DNA from: Dryococelus australis
Taxonomy: Eukaryota > Arthropoda > Insecta > Phasmatodea > Phasmatidae
DNA: 64,000 nucleotides
Direction of reading: 5' to 3'
Assembly (NCBI GenBank): GCA_029891345.1
Contig: CM056994.1
Span: forward strand, 223,463,491-223,527,490
The translations under genes were made by a program, and so were the position numbers. Shown in pieces: positions 13,159 to 23,837 of the stretch (position 1 is its first letter; each line of letters opens with the position of its first letter). Below the pieces are notes generated by a model. It was not told the DNA's origin. It saw nothing but the letters and a program-made list of their open reading frames with translations, and searched no databases.

Positions 13159-13556
13159 TATAGGCTGTTCCCGGTAATTTGAGCACTTTTGAAAGCCCTG
13201 CTTAAGATCTACTTGTATGCATATTGTGTCTTCTTCCGCCATATGCAACATTAACATTGCTGTGGGGCTCGTCACTTTATTCATGCGTCGGTCAAGTGCA
13301 ACTGCAAAATTATAACAAATGAAAATATTGTGAAAATATGCTTATTTTTACATTTCGATTCATTTAAAAACATAAAGTGAAAGAAATAATTTATTTTATC
13401 ACAAATGGTTACCCGACACTTTTTATTTGACGTTAAGATAAGGAACTACTTTCGATTCATCGTTCAGTTCGCCCGTGAAAATATATGCAGGTAGGGATAG
13501 TGATATTTTTCTAAGGTTGATTTCAAAAGTGCCCACTTTATTGTGAACAGCCTTTA
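13159..13556 (-). mobile_element. MITE family 1A, copy 2 (reverse)
   Basis: The TIRs are TATAGGCTGTTCCCGG and TTGTGAACAGCCTTTA. The interior is the reverse complement of the 11711 copy, with TATTCATGCGTCGGTCAAG and TTTTTATTTGACGTTAAG. This is the third member of the family within 1.9 kb. Confidence 0.85.
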
Positions 13557-13638
13557 AGTATAATTACGAATGTGTGTGAAGGGTTATCAGAATGAGGGGT
13601 CCACTTACCTCAACTCTAAATCTGGATAAGTGGGAATT

Positions 13639-14493
13639 TCACTGTATAAATCAGTTAATGGCACTCTACTTATTCAGCAGTCACTTCAGTCAATTTAACT
13701 GATGAATTAGTGAGAAAAAAATCCGGTTTCCTTTACTTATTGATACAGTGGTATTTTACACATAATTTAACACTGTTTTTCAGTGGTATTTTTTTTTTAC
13801 TGATGAATCGGTTATACAATGCGTATCAAATGACATGACAATTCATAAACTAATAACACCAATGGAATATTTGTTTGAATGTGAGTTTTCTCTTTTGTAA
13901 TATCATTTTAAGAGGCAATATTAAAATTTAGCCTTTCATTTCGTTCTTGTGTCTTTCATTTCATTTTCACGGAATGATCATAGCGCTTGGTTTCAAGGTT
14001 TTAACTGTATTAATTATGGTGAAGTTTTACCAATCATAATGCTAATCAAACTAAAAAATACAAGAAATGACACACGATTTATAGCTACGTATTTTCGATA
14101 ATGAGGTATAATACATATATTTTCCCTCTTGCAGTCAACTTTGTCATGGTAGCTCGATTGGTAAGGTAAGCGTCGAGTAGCCGGATGCTGTGGGTAAAAA
14201 TTTTGGACATCGCTTTTTTTTTTTCTGTTTTTATTTTTACAATTACGTTAAATTTCACACCATAAACGGTGACTATCGAATATATATATATGTTATTTCT
14301 CGTAATGGTTTGATTAAATTCAATAAAAACATAATTTAATTCGCAGCACGTAGTTGGCTGTCACTCACTCAATCAGTGAAATGATTTCACTGGAACAATC
14401 AGTGGGTTTCCACCGATTCTAAGTGGAGCCAGATTCACTGGTTCAAGTAGTTGAATTCCACTGCGTACCAGTGGTTTTTCACTGATTCTAATT
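13639..14493. mobile_element. CACTG-ended element with subterminal CACTG/CAGTG arrays
   Basis: The left end starts CACTGTATAAATCAG and the right end finishes CACTGATTCTAA. The last 150 bp hold about seven CACTG or CAGTG motifs in both orientations, and the first 250 bp hold about four. Short subterminal repeats plus CACTG ends recall the CMC group (CACTA/Mirage/Chapaev), where the transposase binds such arrays; this is inference from general family architecture. No transposase is present. A tRNA-like segment at about 14150-14210 (AGCTCGATTGGTAAGG, then GTGGGTAAAAATTTT) lies inside. The outer boundaries could be off by a few bases. Confidence 0.5.
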
Positions 14494-14650
14494 TAGAATG
14501 CTGTGCTAAAACTGCGTTGCAAATGATTGAAATACTATTAGACGTGCCCCCTTTTTTTACCTACGAAAATATAACAGACTTGTGATGACAACGGAATAGG
14601 AGTTATTAGCATTGTCGTGATCTTTGAATGAATAGTACAATGAACGAGAA

Positions 14651-15034
14651 TGACTAGATAGAAATTTTTGGACATTCGCCATTGCGATGCAGATGTCTGC
14701 CATGGAAAAACAGGACTGAGCACGAAAAAAAAATCCATAAGTAAGACTAGTAACCTAAGGACAAGAAAATAATATGTTTATACAACAATGTAAAATTCCA
14801 AGAGGGAATACATAAAAAATAAATAATAAGCAACTAATTACGAAAAAATGAGTTGCTGTCCTGTTTTTCTAACTGTATTTCCTCTTGGAATTTTACAGTG
14901 TTGTTTACACACATTTATTTTCTCGTCCTTAGTTACTTGTCTTACTTGAGCATTTTTTCGTGCTCAGTCCTGTTTTTCCATGACAGACATATGCATCACA
15001 ATGGCGAATGTTCAAAAATCTCCTTCTAGATATT
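14651..15034. repeat. Hairpin: about 160-bp inverted repeat with a short loop
   Basis: The arms 14651-14812 and 14874-15034 pair through GACATTCGCCATTG, GGAAAAACAGGACTGAGCAC, AAGTAAGAC and GTAAAATTCCAAGAGG. About 60 bp separate them. This is probably a small foldback or TIR-only element. The 66-codon minus-strand frame inside (14538-14738) is incidental. Confidence 0.75.
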
Positions 15035-15093
15035 AGCATTGTTAAATATGGCTTTTTCGAGTGTCTGCCGTATCTTAACACTTCTTATCCAGA

Positions 15094-15310
15094 CATAAGC
15101 TAAACTACAGCAGGGGCCTGTATCAAACTCTGCCACAGACTTTCCGCCAGTAAATTGATAGTGTCTCCGGTTAAAGTCCCGTAGGCACAAGCAGCTCGAC
15201 AACACTGCACGAGAGTTCACACATAGCCTTGCGCCTAGCGGCGATGGCGCACTTGATGCGCATGGCAATGCAGCCATTATGGCTTCCGCGCTTCTGAGCC
15301 TCAAAGTCGG
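15094..15310. repeat. Dispersed repeat, copy 2
   Basis: Same-strand diverged match to 4530-4740 through TTAAAGTCCCGTAG, TTCACACATAG and CACTTGATGCGCATG. The class is undetermined. It is GC-richer than its flanks and gives a chance 92-codon minus-strand frame. Confidence 0.5.
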
Positions 15311-16973
15311 AAAACAGCTCGAGGTACCTAGAAAAAAGTAAAATGTTGGAACAACAGTATTACTGTTACTACAACAGAAAATCTTTTGTTATCTGTGACA
15401 TTAAGTGCGTTTGTAACATCACCTCCGTACTTTTCTGTAAACCTTAAGGTGGTGTTTATGTTGCGGCAAAACAAATTTTGTGTTGAATTGATGTTAACAT
15501 TTATGTTAAAAAATTTTCTTGAGTTTTCTTTGCTTTAAAAATACATTCCGATGTAAAATAAATTAACTACAATTATTTTGTCACAAAAGAAATGTTACCA
15601 ACGAAAAAAAAAACGAAGGCTGGGAGGGGAACCGAACACGCACACTCATTACTTGATGTTCTATACTTTACGAAACCAGACAACCTTCTAACAGCTCTAT
15701 CTTATGTCTGATTAGAAATAAATTTACCACAATATAATCGAAAAAAGAAATGTCTCAATAGTAGTTTTTTTATTGCAAGAGCATTATACTTTTTTTATGT
15801 GTAGGCGAGGCCCTTAAGAGAGGGATAGACCCCCGCGCCTAAGGTCAAGATGCGAGGAAGCGATACGGTCGACAATAACAAGTACGCCTAGTGCTTCATC
15901 GCTCCTACGCGCAAGGCGTGCAGTGTTTCCGTCGTAACGCTGTACTGTGCAAATTCGATCTGTAACAGTGGTGTTTTATTACACGCGATGAAAGACCACA
16001 GATTAATCTACGCCCGTATATTTGTACTTTTCTCTTGCCGCTTAAGTTAACTGCGTAGGCAAGCTTTAAAAATGCAATATTTGATCATTTTCACGATTTT
16101 TTTTCTCGAAGAATACATTTAGTATAATAAAAGTTAAAAAAAAATAGGGCATAGAAAATTGTTTGTTAATTTTTATGACAAAAAGTCGTATTTGCAGAAC
16201 ATTTATTTACCGAGATATGCGTATTTCCGCAAACAACTATTTCACAAAAATGCAGGGGTCCATCCCATTCTTAAACTTCAAAATCGGTACGTTTGAAATG
16301 TCCTACTGGGACCCAGCCGATTTGAAAGTGAAGTAATTAACGCCCTCTTTAGTTGCTCTTTAGCTACGATCGAGTAGTGTAGCAATGAAATGTCGATGTG
16401 GCACTTCAGTGCTCATAAATGTCCCTCGTTACCATATCTGAGGTCTGCTTACACACACTGACAACTCGAGCACACAGCCACCTAGCTGGCGTACATCCTG
16501 CCTGCATTTCCCGTGTTTGTGGTCGCGCCATCATATCGCGTTGCTCGCAGCGACGGGCGGCGGGGGACCCCCCCCCCCCCAACACAATCAAATTTGCCAT
16601 TCCGATATTCCGCGTAAACCGCTCGGATCAAACATCCCGTGTCAATACGATTGCACAACAAAGCAGGCGGAACAACGCCCCTAGTTTTTTTTCTCCCGGA
16701 TGTTATTTGATCGTGAATGCGAGGAAAGGGCAAATGTTGTGTGGAACTTCTTTACCAGAATAACCTGTGAACTTATGTCAGCGTGAAAATAACGTATATG
16801 TTCATTCCAGCAAAACGATACAGAGAGAGATAGAGACTGGGAATATATCTATAATTCAACTTTAAGTTAAGAGTAGAGGGACTTTGCAAAATGTTTTACG
16901 AGTATTGGCTACATTTTTGAATGATTTTGTTGTATGTTGTATGAATTTATAGTACAACAGTTGCGTAACGAAT
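15311..16973. other. Stretch without supported genes
   Basis: A GC-richer patch at about 16420-16720 carries overlapping frames on both strands (16419-16763 plus, 16406-16600 and 16482-16733 minus) and a C homopolymer at about 16568-16580. No domain is recognisable and the frames overlap each other, so I do not call a gene. The rest is AT-rich. Confidence 0.4.
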
Positions 16974-17153
16974 GTTTTAGCACAAGCTAGGGCATGAGAT
17001 ATTAGTGTTGTTTTAGCACAAGCTAGGGCATGAGATATTAATGTTGTTTTAGCACAAGCTAGGGCATGAGATATTAATGTTGTTTTAGCACAAGCTAGGG
17101 CATGAGATATTAATGCTGTTTTAGCACAAGCTAGGGCATGAGATATTAATGCT
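16974..17153. repeat. 36-bp minisatellite, five near-identical copies
   Basis: The unit is GTTTTAGCACAAGCTAGGGC followed by ATGAGATATTAATGTT, repeated five times with only 1-2 substitutions per unit. The period is a multiple of three and lacks stops in one minus-strand frame, so 16862-17182 reads as a 12-residue repeat (ISHALACAKTTL). I interpret this as a young tandem duplication, not a protein. Confidence 0.95.
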
Positions 17154-18694
17154 GTTTTTTTACGTGCAGTTGATATAAGCATAGAACTTGTTATTTATAG
17201 TCACGAAAATCCAATGAACTTATTTCGGTTGAGCAAGCTAAGTTTTTATTAGGAAAGATGTAAAATCATATGGATTTCATACTTGTTATAAGTAGCCTAA
17301 GTAATAAAGATGAGTACTTATTTAAATAGTAGAATTCAAATTTACCTGAACGTGCTAGTTTGATCCCCTCTTTTGCTGTGAATATTTATTTAATGTTTGA
17401 GATTAATGAGATCTCCAAAATGAAACAACTCCAAATGCGTTTTAACTTCCGATAGAAACATAAGCAGAATCTTCAAATTAGGCATTAGGCAGTTTTGGTG
17501 TTGGGAACATCTAAACTTTGAATATTGTAATTATTAATACGCGAAACAAACATTTCGAGAAAATACCTACCCAGAGACAAACACTGAAGTTAAAACAATG
17601 ATCGTGAGTGCATACACTCAAACTATTTTTAATTCAACTTTAAAAGTATATGTAAACGAGACTTTAATATCATGCATTACATGCATAATAAACGTGGTAA
17701 TAAACTGTTAGCACGTTCCTAAAAAAATAAACAAACTAGACTCGTACATCTTTTTTTACAGAGTTTGCATTTTTTCCCCAACGGAAGAAAAATGAATAAC
17801 TGAATGCGATGTTCCGTCTAGAAAAAATTGGTTTGTTGATTGTAGAGACACGTTACAATACAATTATTTAGGGTGACTTTCAGAAGTTGCAATTAGCATT
17901 CAAGAAACCACAAAAATGTAGAATATACAAGCAGCCAGGATAGAAGGGGAATGAAAGAGCTTTGACAAATTGACAGTTAGAAAATAACCCAGAAAGCCCG
18001 AAGTAAACTGTATGGGATAAGGTGTCTAATCAGATGAACTGCAAGTAGAGAAAACCAATTGAAAGAAGAGAGGTTTATCGCATCATGTTCGAGAAGAGTG
18101 AACTGACAATATTGGCGAAGAGAATCACCCAAGAGAGCGAGGCGCGTTCACGCCAACACAGCACAACGAAAGAAATATATATTTGTGTTCCGAAAATAAA
18201 TCAAGATGCGCCTGACCAGAGCAAGGAATGATGCAAGCTCAAATATAAGGTACCTCTATTTGTAGTCCGTGTAGCAGTGTTTCACGTCCCGTATTTTGTG
18301 TTTTCCTCCGATTCCGGGTTTTTGGTATATCCATGAATACATGTTCACCAAGCTATTGGTGAACATTCCGTTTGTAATTGTAAAGTTTGATAATTATACT
18401 TTATTTTATTAACAAGGTTTTCGATGTTCTAATTGTAAAAAAAAAAAATGATATGAGTTTATGTAGTGGTATTCTGTTAAAGGTCCGTTTTCTTGTTAAT
18501 ACTGCATGGCAGTTTTAGAATACTGAACGATGGCATACCTGTTGCTCTTTCTAGCCAAACTGTTTTCAACATTATTGCACTATCTGGAAAGGTAACTGCC
18601 TGGAAATATTAACGTTTCAGATTTTTCTCATTTATATGTACTAACCTTTTATATTTTCATGAGGCATAATGTGTGAAGGATTTTCAACGTTTAA
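17154..18694. other. Stretch without supported genes
   Basis: AT-rich sequence with no domain-bearing frame and no repeat family shared with the rest of the window. Confidence 0.4.
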
Positions 18695-18911
18695 TGGGGC
18701 CGCGGTATCTAGTGGACAGACTATTACCTCCCACCAAGGCGAACCGGCGTTGATTCCCGGTGTGGTTATCGCCAGATGCCGCTGTTTGGTGGATTTTCTC
18801 GGGGTTCTCTCGTTTCCCTATCCTTGCATTCCGGCGCAGCTTCATACTCACCCCGCTTGACCCTCATCGGTTCTCAATGCCTCGATATTAAGAGTCGTCC
18901 AAATCGCTTCA
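18695..18911 (+). repeat. tRNA-derived SINE family B
   Basis: The head GGGGCCGCGGTATCTAGTGG carries an A-box-like segment. GTTGATTCCCGG is a degraded B box. The body (GCCGCTGTTTGGTGGATTTTC, CTTGCATTCCGGCGC, CATACTCACC, CATCGGTTCTCAA, AAGAGTCGTCCAAAT) is shared with copies at 30729, 40636, 49788 (minus) and 58351. Such elements are transcribed by RNA polymerase III and moved by a LINE. It lies immediately upstream of the nested mariner/foldback structure. Confidence 0.85.
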
Positions 18912-19905
18912 CTTACACACACTCTTCGAGCAACAAGTTGGTACTGGGGTTCTAAGCTCACTGTAATCACATTTCCGCAAAACCATGTTACATAAAATCC
19001 TAACCGGAAATTATTATTTTTTATTTCCCGCCGGTGAATGCTATATACTGGTTGTCCGAAATTGTCTACACTCCTTGTACATTAATAACAGAGTAACTGT
19101 TTAAAACAATCTAATGGGATTATGTGTATTTGACACTGCAAGGACAATGTTGGAGATGTGCGAGCACGTGTAGCCATTATGAGATCATGATTGAAGTGGA
19201 GAGATGATGGAAGGCAGTGTTCGTTACTGCAATAATAAAATGTTTAACAATGAAACGAGTAGATGGGAAATGACAGATCTGGAGAACTGGCGTCCTCTCA
19301 GAAAGCCAGGAGCCATGGCGGCAATCTTGGATGATGTCACACTGAAATCTCCGGCTCTTTCATTCCTCGTCAGCAGCATACATCTTGATTTTCCCTTGGC
19401 GTTTCCCTTTTTCCCCTCTGAATTTCCCTTTTTCTTTATCCCCGACTTCCTGCTCTATAATTTCACCTTGTCTCTTCATGTTCTTGCATTCAGACTTTTA
19501 TCATGCTCTCTCATTCCTTCTTGCCTCTCTTCCACACCCATTCTCGCTTGTCTACTCTATTCCTTGGTTCTCATATTCCTTCTGATCTCCTATTTTCTCT
19601 CTTGCCTTGTATTCTGCCATACATTCACCCCTCTCTTGGGTTTTACATCCTCCACCTTTAATTCCCGCACCTACCGCCAGCCGTCTGCTGTAGGTGGCCG
19701 TATTTGATTCATACACCCCCCACTAGAATGTGATAAATTCTACCATTCGCAGCTAGGAATACTGGTATCGATGCGGTCATCTTGTTCGTGTTGGTCCACT
19801 CGTCGCCTGCAGGGGCGCTCTAGCATCGGGGCATATAGTTCAAACGGAGGTCGCTAGGAGTGCTGGATTTTTTCTTTAGTTGGTGGTTGTTTCGGAACTC
19901 AAAAA

Positions 19906-19989
19906 ATGCCAGAAGCGTGCAGTATCGTTCCGGCACCACTTGGGTCGGCAGTCGAGCATCTTGACCTCAAGACTACTGAAAAACATTAG
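19906..19989 (+). CDS. 27-codon reading frame conserved between palindrome arms (left copy)
   Basis: The frame starts MPEACSIVPAPLGSAVEHL and ends KTTEKH, with an A-rich context (CAAAAAATG) before the start. The right arm has a frame of exactly the same length at 22166-22249 on the minus strand. Comparing the two by eye, nine codons differ and six of the differences are synonymous; the three replacements are S/G, T/N and E/A. This is more synonymous change than expected for non-coding divergence, although two synonymous changes are at CpG sites. It could be a captured exon start or an element-borne small ORF. I do not recognise the product. Confidence 0.3.
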   Translation: MPEACSIVPAPLGSAVEHLDLKTTEKH

Positions 19990-20889
19990 GAAAGGAGTAT
20001 GTTTAATGAGTAATGTGTATATGGTTATTGCCATCTTAGCATTCTGAAAAATAAAATTCGACCTACCCCGGGTTTATATATAAAAATCGCCATTGCATGG
20101 TTAGGAGAAGAAATAAAGTAAATACTCTCATCGGCTTAGTGACTCCCTAGATGATAAACTTACTATCGCGAAAAATAAAAGATTTTTAATGACGAATACA
20201 CATAAAAAACTGCAGGCACCACGTGCGCATGCATACATTTTTTTATACTGTAAAAGGTATATGTAATCATAAATAGCACTTGTACTACGCATATTTTTGT
20301 CCGCACAAGTGCTGGCGACTATTTAAAAACTAATTTTTCATGCAACATGCATGCATCTATTCATACACACACACACACACATAGACAGGCCGCGACTTGA
20401 AAAAAATTTATAGATATGAAAAAATACCATCATTCTATAATCCAGAAAATAAAATTTATATGCATACAAATGTGGACAGGTCGCATCTCTATATAAAAGT
20501 TATATGCATCCATACAGAGCCAATTGCTCAGCAACATACATGCACAGCGGTCTTGTGCACGCGCACTTCTGTATTTCCAACTTGTTCATGTATTCGAGTA
20601 TGTGCATTTCTGTGTAGCTCCCGGCTCCCTGCCAGGATTCCAGGTGTGGCAGAGCCTACTGTACGTAGCACCACGCACGCATCAAGTACACCTTAAGCCC
20701 ACGTATAAGTATAGTTGACTAATGTCTGAACTGAAGAATGCGCACGTACACTTCTGTATCTCCAACATATCAGTTCATACGAGTATGCACACTTCTGTAT
20801 CAGAAACTTGTCCATGCATTCAGCGTGAGAGAGTGTGGAACTGGCCAATGCACACTAGCCTACAGTCGCACCACATGCATGTGAAACAC

Positions 20890-21350
20890 GTCTTAAGCCC
20901 TCTTCTAAGCATAGTTTATCTAATTTACGAACTGTTTAAGATACAGTCAACAAATTTATAATGTAGGCATCACTCCCGATGACGAAAAGGACCGAAGGGT
21001 TAAGTTTGCTCTAAGCCCACTTATAATCATGTTTGGCTGTAATTTTCGAACTGTTTGAGATATAACCATCAAATTCATAACATAAGAATCACTCCCGACT
21101 ACAAAGAGGGCTGCAGGGTCAAGTATGCCCCATTCGTTGTCGGGTTGATACCTATGTTATGAATTTGGTGGCTGCATCTTAAATGGTTAATAAATTACAG
21201 CCAACTATGCTTATAAGTGGGCTTAGGACATACTTGACCCTACGGCCCTTTTCGTTGTCGGGGTGATACATATGTTATGAATTTGGCGATTGAATCTTAC
21301 ACGGTTCGGAAATTAGAGCCAACTATGCTTATAAGAAGGCCTATGGAGTA
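20890..21350. repeat. Central repeats of the palindrome, about 115-bp units
   Basis: Two units in the left arm and two inverted units in the right arm share AAGCCCACTTATAA, CATAGTTGGCTGTAATT, AAATTCATAACATA and ATCACTCCCGA blocks, followed by GGGTCAAGTATG. Internal tandem repeats inside the inverted arms are a known feature of foldback elements such as Drosophila FB. Confidence 0.7.
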
Positions 21351-22165
21351 CTTGAAGTGCGCACAGTGTTACTCTAGGCTAGCGTGCATGTATCAGCTTC
21401 GCTCCATGCCATGCTGAATGCACGGGCAAGTTTCAGATACAGAAGTGCTCGCATGTACTCGACAGTTCAGACATTACAGCCAATTATGCTTATACATACT
21501 TGACACATTCGCGGTGCGATGTATGGTAAATTCTGTTACGCCTGGCGTCCTGGCGGGGAGCCGGGACTCACACAGAAGTGCGTGTGCTTGAATGCACTGG
21601 CATGTTGGAGATACAGATGTGCTCGCACACAATTGATCCCTGCGCATATACGTTGCTGCACAATTGGCTCTGTATGGGTGCATATAGCTTTTATATAGAC
21701 ACACGACCTGCTCACATTTTTTGTCTATAAATTTTATTTTCTGTGTGATAGACTGATTTTTTTATATACGTAGTTTTTTTTAAGTCGCGGCCTGTCTGTG
21801 TGTGTGTGTTTGTGTGAATGTATGGAAGCATGCATGTTACATGCTAATGCAGTTTTTAATTAGTTGTCAGCACTCGCATGGAGCGGAATATGCATAGTAC
21901 AAGTGTTATTGATTTTTATGTCTATCTTTTACATTTTAAAAATGTGTGCACGTGAACATGGTGCCTGCAGTTTTTTCTACGTGTATTCGTCATTGAACAT
22001 CCTATCTGGGGAGTGAGTAGACAAATGCGAGTATTTACTTTATTTCTTCTCCTAATCATGCAATGGTGATATTTATAAATAAAGTTGGGGCCTGTCCAAA
22101 TTTTTTTTCCGAATACCGAGATGGTAATAACTATATATGTATTCCTCATTAAACATCCTTCTTTC

Positions 22166-22249
22166 CTAATGTTTCGCAGTATTCTTAAGGTCAAGATGCT
22201 CGACTGCCGATCCAAGTGGTGCCGGAACAATACCGCATGCCTCCGGCAT
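22166..22249 (-). CDS. 27-codon reading frame conserved between palindrome arms (right copy)
   Basis: Mirror of the 19906-19989 frame, with the same start, length and stop. It begins MPEACGIVPAPLGSAVEHL and ends KNTAKH. The upstream sequence is also conserved between arms, including CAGGGGCGC and TTCAAACGG, and a CCATCTTG element about 135 bp before the start. Function unknown; see the left copy for the codon comparison. Confidence 0.3.
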   Translation of the reverse strand: MPEACGIVPAPLGSAVEHLDLKNTAKH

Positions 22250-22989
22250 TTTTTGAGTTTCGAAACAACAACCAACTAAAATAAATTCCGGCACTCCTAG
22301 CGACTTCCGTTTGAACTAAACTCCCCAATACTAGCGCGCCCCTGCAGGCGATGAGAGGACCAACACACACAAGATGGCCGCATGGTAGACGTAGCACACT
22401 CTGGTGGCGAGCACATGAATTAAAGATGGCCGCCTACAGCAGACGACTGGCAGCAGGCACGGGAGTTAAAGATGGAAGACTTAAAAAAGAGAGATAGAGA
22501 AAGAAAGAGGTGGGATACAAGAATACAAGAGAGAAAATAGGAGACCAGAAGTAATATGAGAAAACCAAGGGATAGAGCGGACGAGAGAGAACGACATGGG
22601 AGAGAGACATGAAGGAAATAGAGCATGAGAAAAATTCGGATTGCCAGAGCATGAAGTAAAAGAATCGGAATGCAAGAATATGAAGAGACAAGGTGGAATA
22701 AGAGCAGGAAGTCGGGAATAGGTAAAGAAGGGAAATTCCGGGGAAAAACTAGATGGACGCTGCTGACGGGGAATGACAAAAAAGAAAGTTTCGGTGTGAC
22801 ATCGTCCAAGATGGCCGCCGTTGCTCCCGGCTCCCCACCAGGACGCCATTGTACCAGTAATTTTTTTCCCCTTCTACTGACACAATTGCATGACAATTGT
22901 GAGGGATGGAACTGTGTGTGACGTGAAGAAAGAACAATGTGACAGGATGAGAAGAACGGGTGGAAGAAGTATGGGGCTGTGTTGCAAAC

Positions 22990-23620
22990 ATTGACACATT
23001 ACACGAAGTCGTCGTAGTCAGTCAGTCGCATTTTATAGCATGTTAAGTGGAGGCACTACATTCCCACAATATTTCACGCTATGAATGAAGATGACCCTGA
23101 TAGTTGTGTCAAATTTTGTGAGTGGATTGTGAACATGCGCAATTACAATAAACATTTTTCTTAAGTGATTGATTGTTCCGACGGGGCAACCTGTAAATTT
23201 AAAGTAACTGTCAACTGCTACAACTGCATGTACTGGGCTGACGAAAATTGCCACTTCATATCAGAGCAAGCAGTCATTCACTGCCGGAGGACTTGAGGTG
23301 CCATTCTTCTCCGACGAAACAGTGGCAAGTGAATGTTTACCATATTTCAGGAAAACATTGTGCCAGCTGTTCATCAACTCTACCCACATGGCAATTGCTT
23401 TTTCCATTAGTACGGTGCACCGCTACATTAATATTGAGGCGTACTGTCGCTCCTAAATGATACATCTGTTGGGAGGTGGATAGGCCGACTAGGAAGTGTT
23501 GAGTATCCACCCAGATCTCCAGATTTGACGCCGTTAGATTTTTTTTTTGGAGAACGTTGACCTCTGTTCGCCACAAAGCCACGACACTGGAGCAATGAAA
23601 GACGCGATTGTGACCGCATG
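22990..23620 (+). pseudogene. Decayed DDE transposase, Tc1/mariner superfamily (DDE_3-like)
   Basis: From 23054 the frame reads HAMNEDDPDSCVKFCEWIVN, matching the NEDDPD..FCEWM motif of insect mariner-like transposases whose N-terminus is annotated as DUF4817. It is followed by a stop, then a degraded IxFSDEATF catalytic-D segment (reading VIDCSDGATCKF) and YNCMYWADEN. Downstream is a degraded QDGAPPH (reading QYGAPLH) with two nearby stops, then NDTSVGRWIGRLGSVEYPPR and SPDLTPLDFF, the region containing the last catalytic Asp. A one-base shift in a ten-T run breaks the frame before the expected W. Several in-frame stops make it non-functional. The N-terminal DNA-binding part is not recognisable. 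Confidence 0.75.
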
Positions 23621-23837
23621 CGAATCCACTCGTATGGTAACCTTAGCTATTGTCTCCTATATTGTTCTACAGTGTTTAAGACGATGTCTTGCTGCTGATT
23701 ACGGAAATGTTGAATATTTGTAACTGTTATTAACATTCGCGCACATCCGAAATTGTCCTTACAGCTTCAAACTTTTATTAGTGTCTTATTTTTTCCCATT
23801 CAAAGAACATAAACGTTAATTTGGGACATCCTGTAAA

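Larger units (their letters stand above)
19287..22849. mobile_element. Foldback-type element: 3.56-kb imperfect palindrome, about 1.8-kb arms
   Basis: The left arm begins TGGCGTCCTCTCAGAAAGCC and the right arm ends, in reverse complement, TGGCGTCCTGGTGGGGAGCC. The two arms pair nearly end to end. Matched landmarks include AGGAGCCATGGCGGCAATCT, CGCCTGCAGGGGCGC, TAGTTCAAACGG, CTCAAAAAATGCC, TGACCTYAAG, ATTAGGAGAAGAAATAAAGT and AGACAGGCCGCGACTT. Sampled stretches look roughly 80-90% identical by eye. The centre (about 21.07 kb) holds repeats of about 115 bp. The outer pyrimidine-rich zone gives open frames in both arms (19204-19707 plus, 22420-22896 minus) that reflect base composition. No transposase is inside. 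Confidence 0.8.
19044..23837 (+). mobile_element. Dead mariner-like transposon interrupted by a foldback element
   Basis: The left end (TATACTGGTTGTCCGAAATT, 19044 onward) matches the reverse complement of the right end (TTTACAGGATGTCCCAAATT, ending 23837) at 16 of 20 positions. TA flanks both sides. The right-hand 1 kb encodes a decayed DDE transposase (separate entry). The 19287-22849 interval is a long inverted repeat, which I interpret as a second element inserted into this one. Without the insert the element would be about 1.2 kb, a normal length for this group. The nesting is inference; the alternative is one element with captured sequence. Confidence 0.55.

Noticed and set aside
16862-17182. 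106-residue minus-strand protein with 12-residue repeats
   Set aside because: It is the translation of the 36-bp minisatellite; flanking residues show no domain.
19204-19707. 167-codon open frame, with a similar 158-codon frame in the other palindrome arm (22420-22896 minus)
   Set aside because: The sequence is strongly pyrimidine-rich, which suppresses stop codons. The peptide is low-complexity L/S/F/P, and the similarity between arms follows from the inverted repeat itself.
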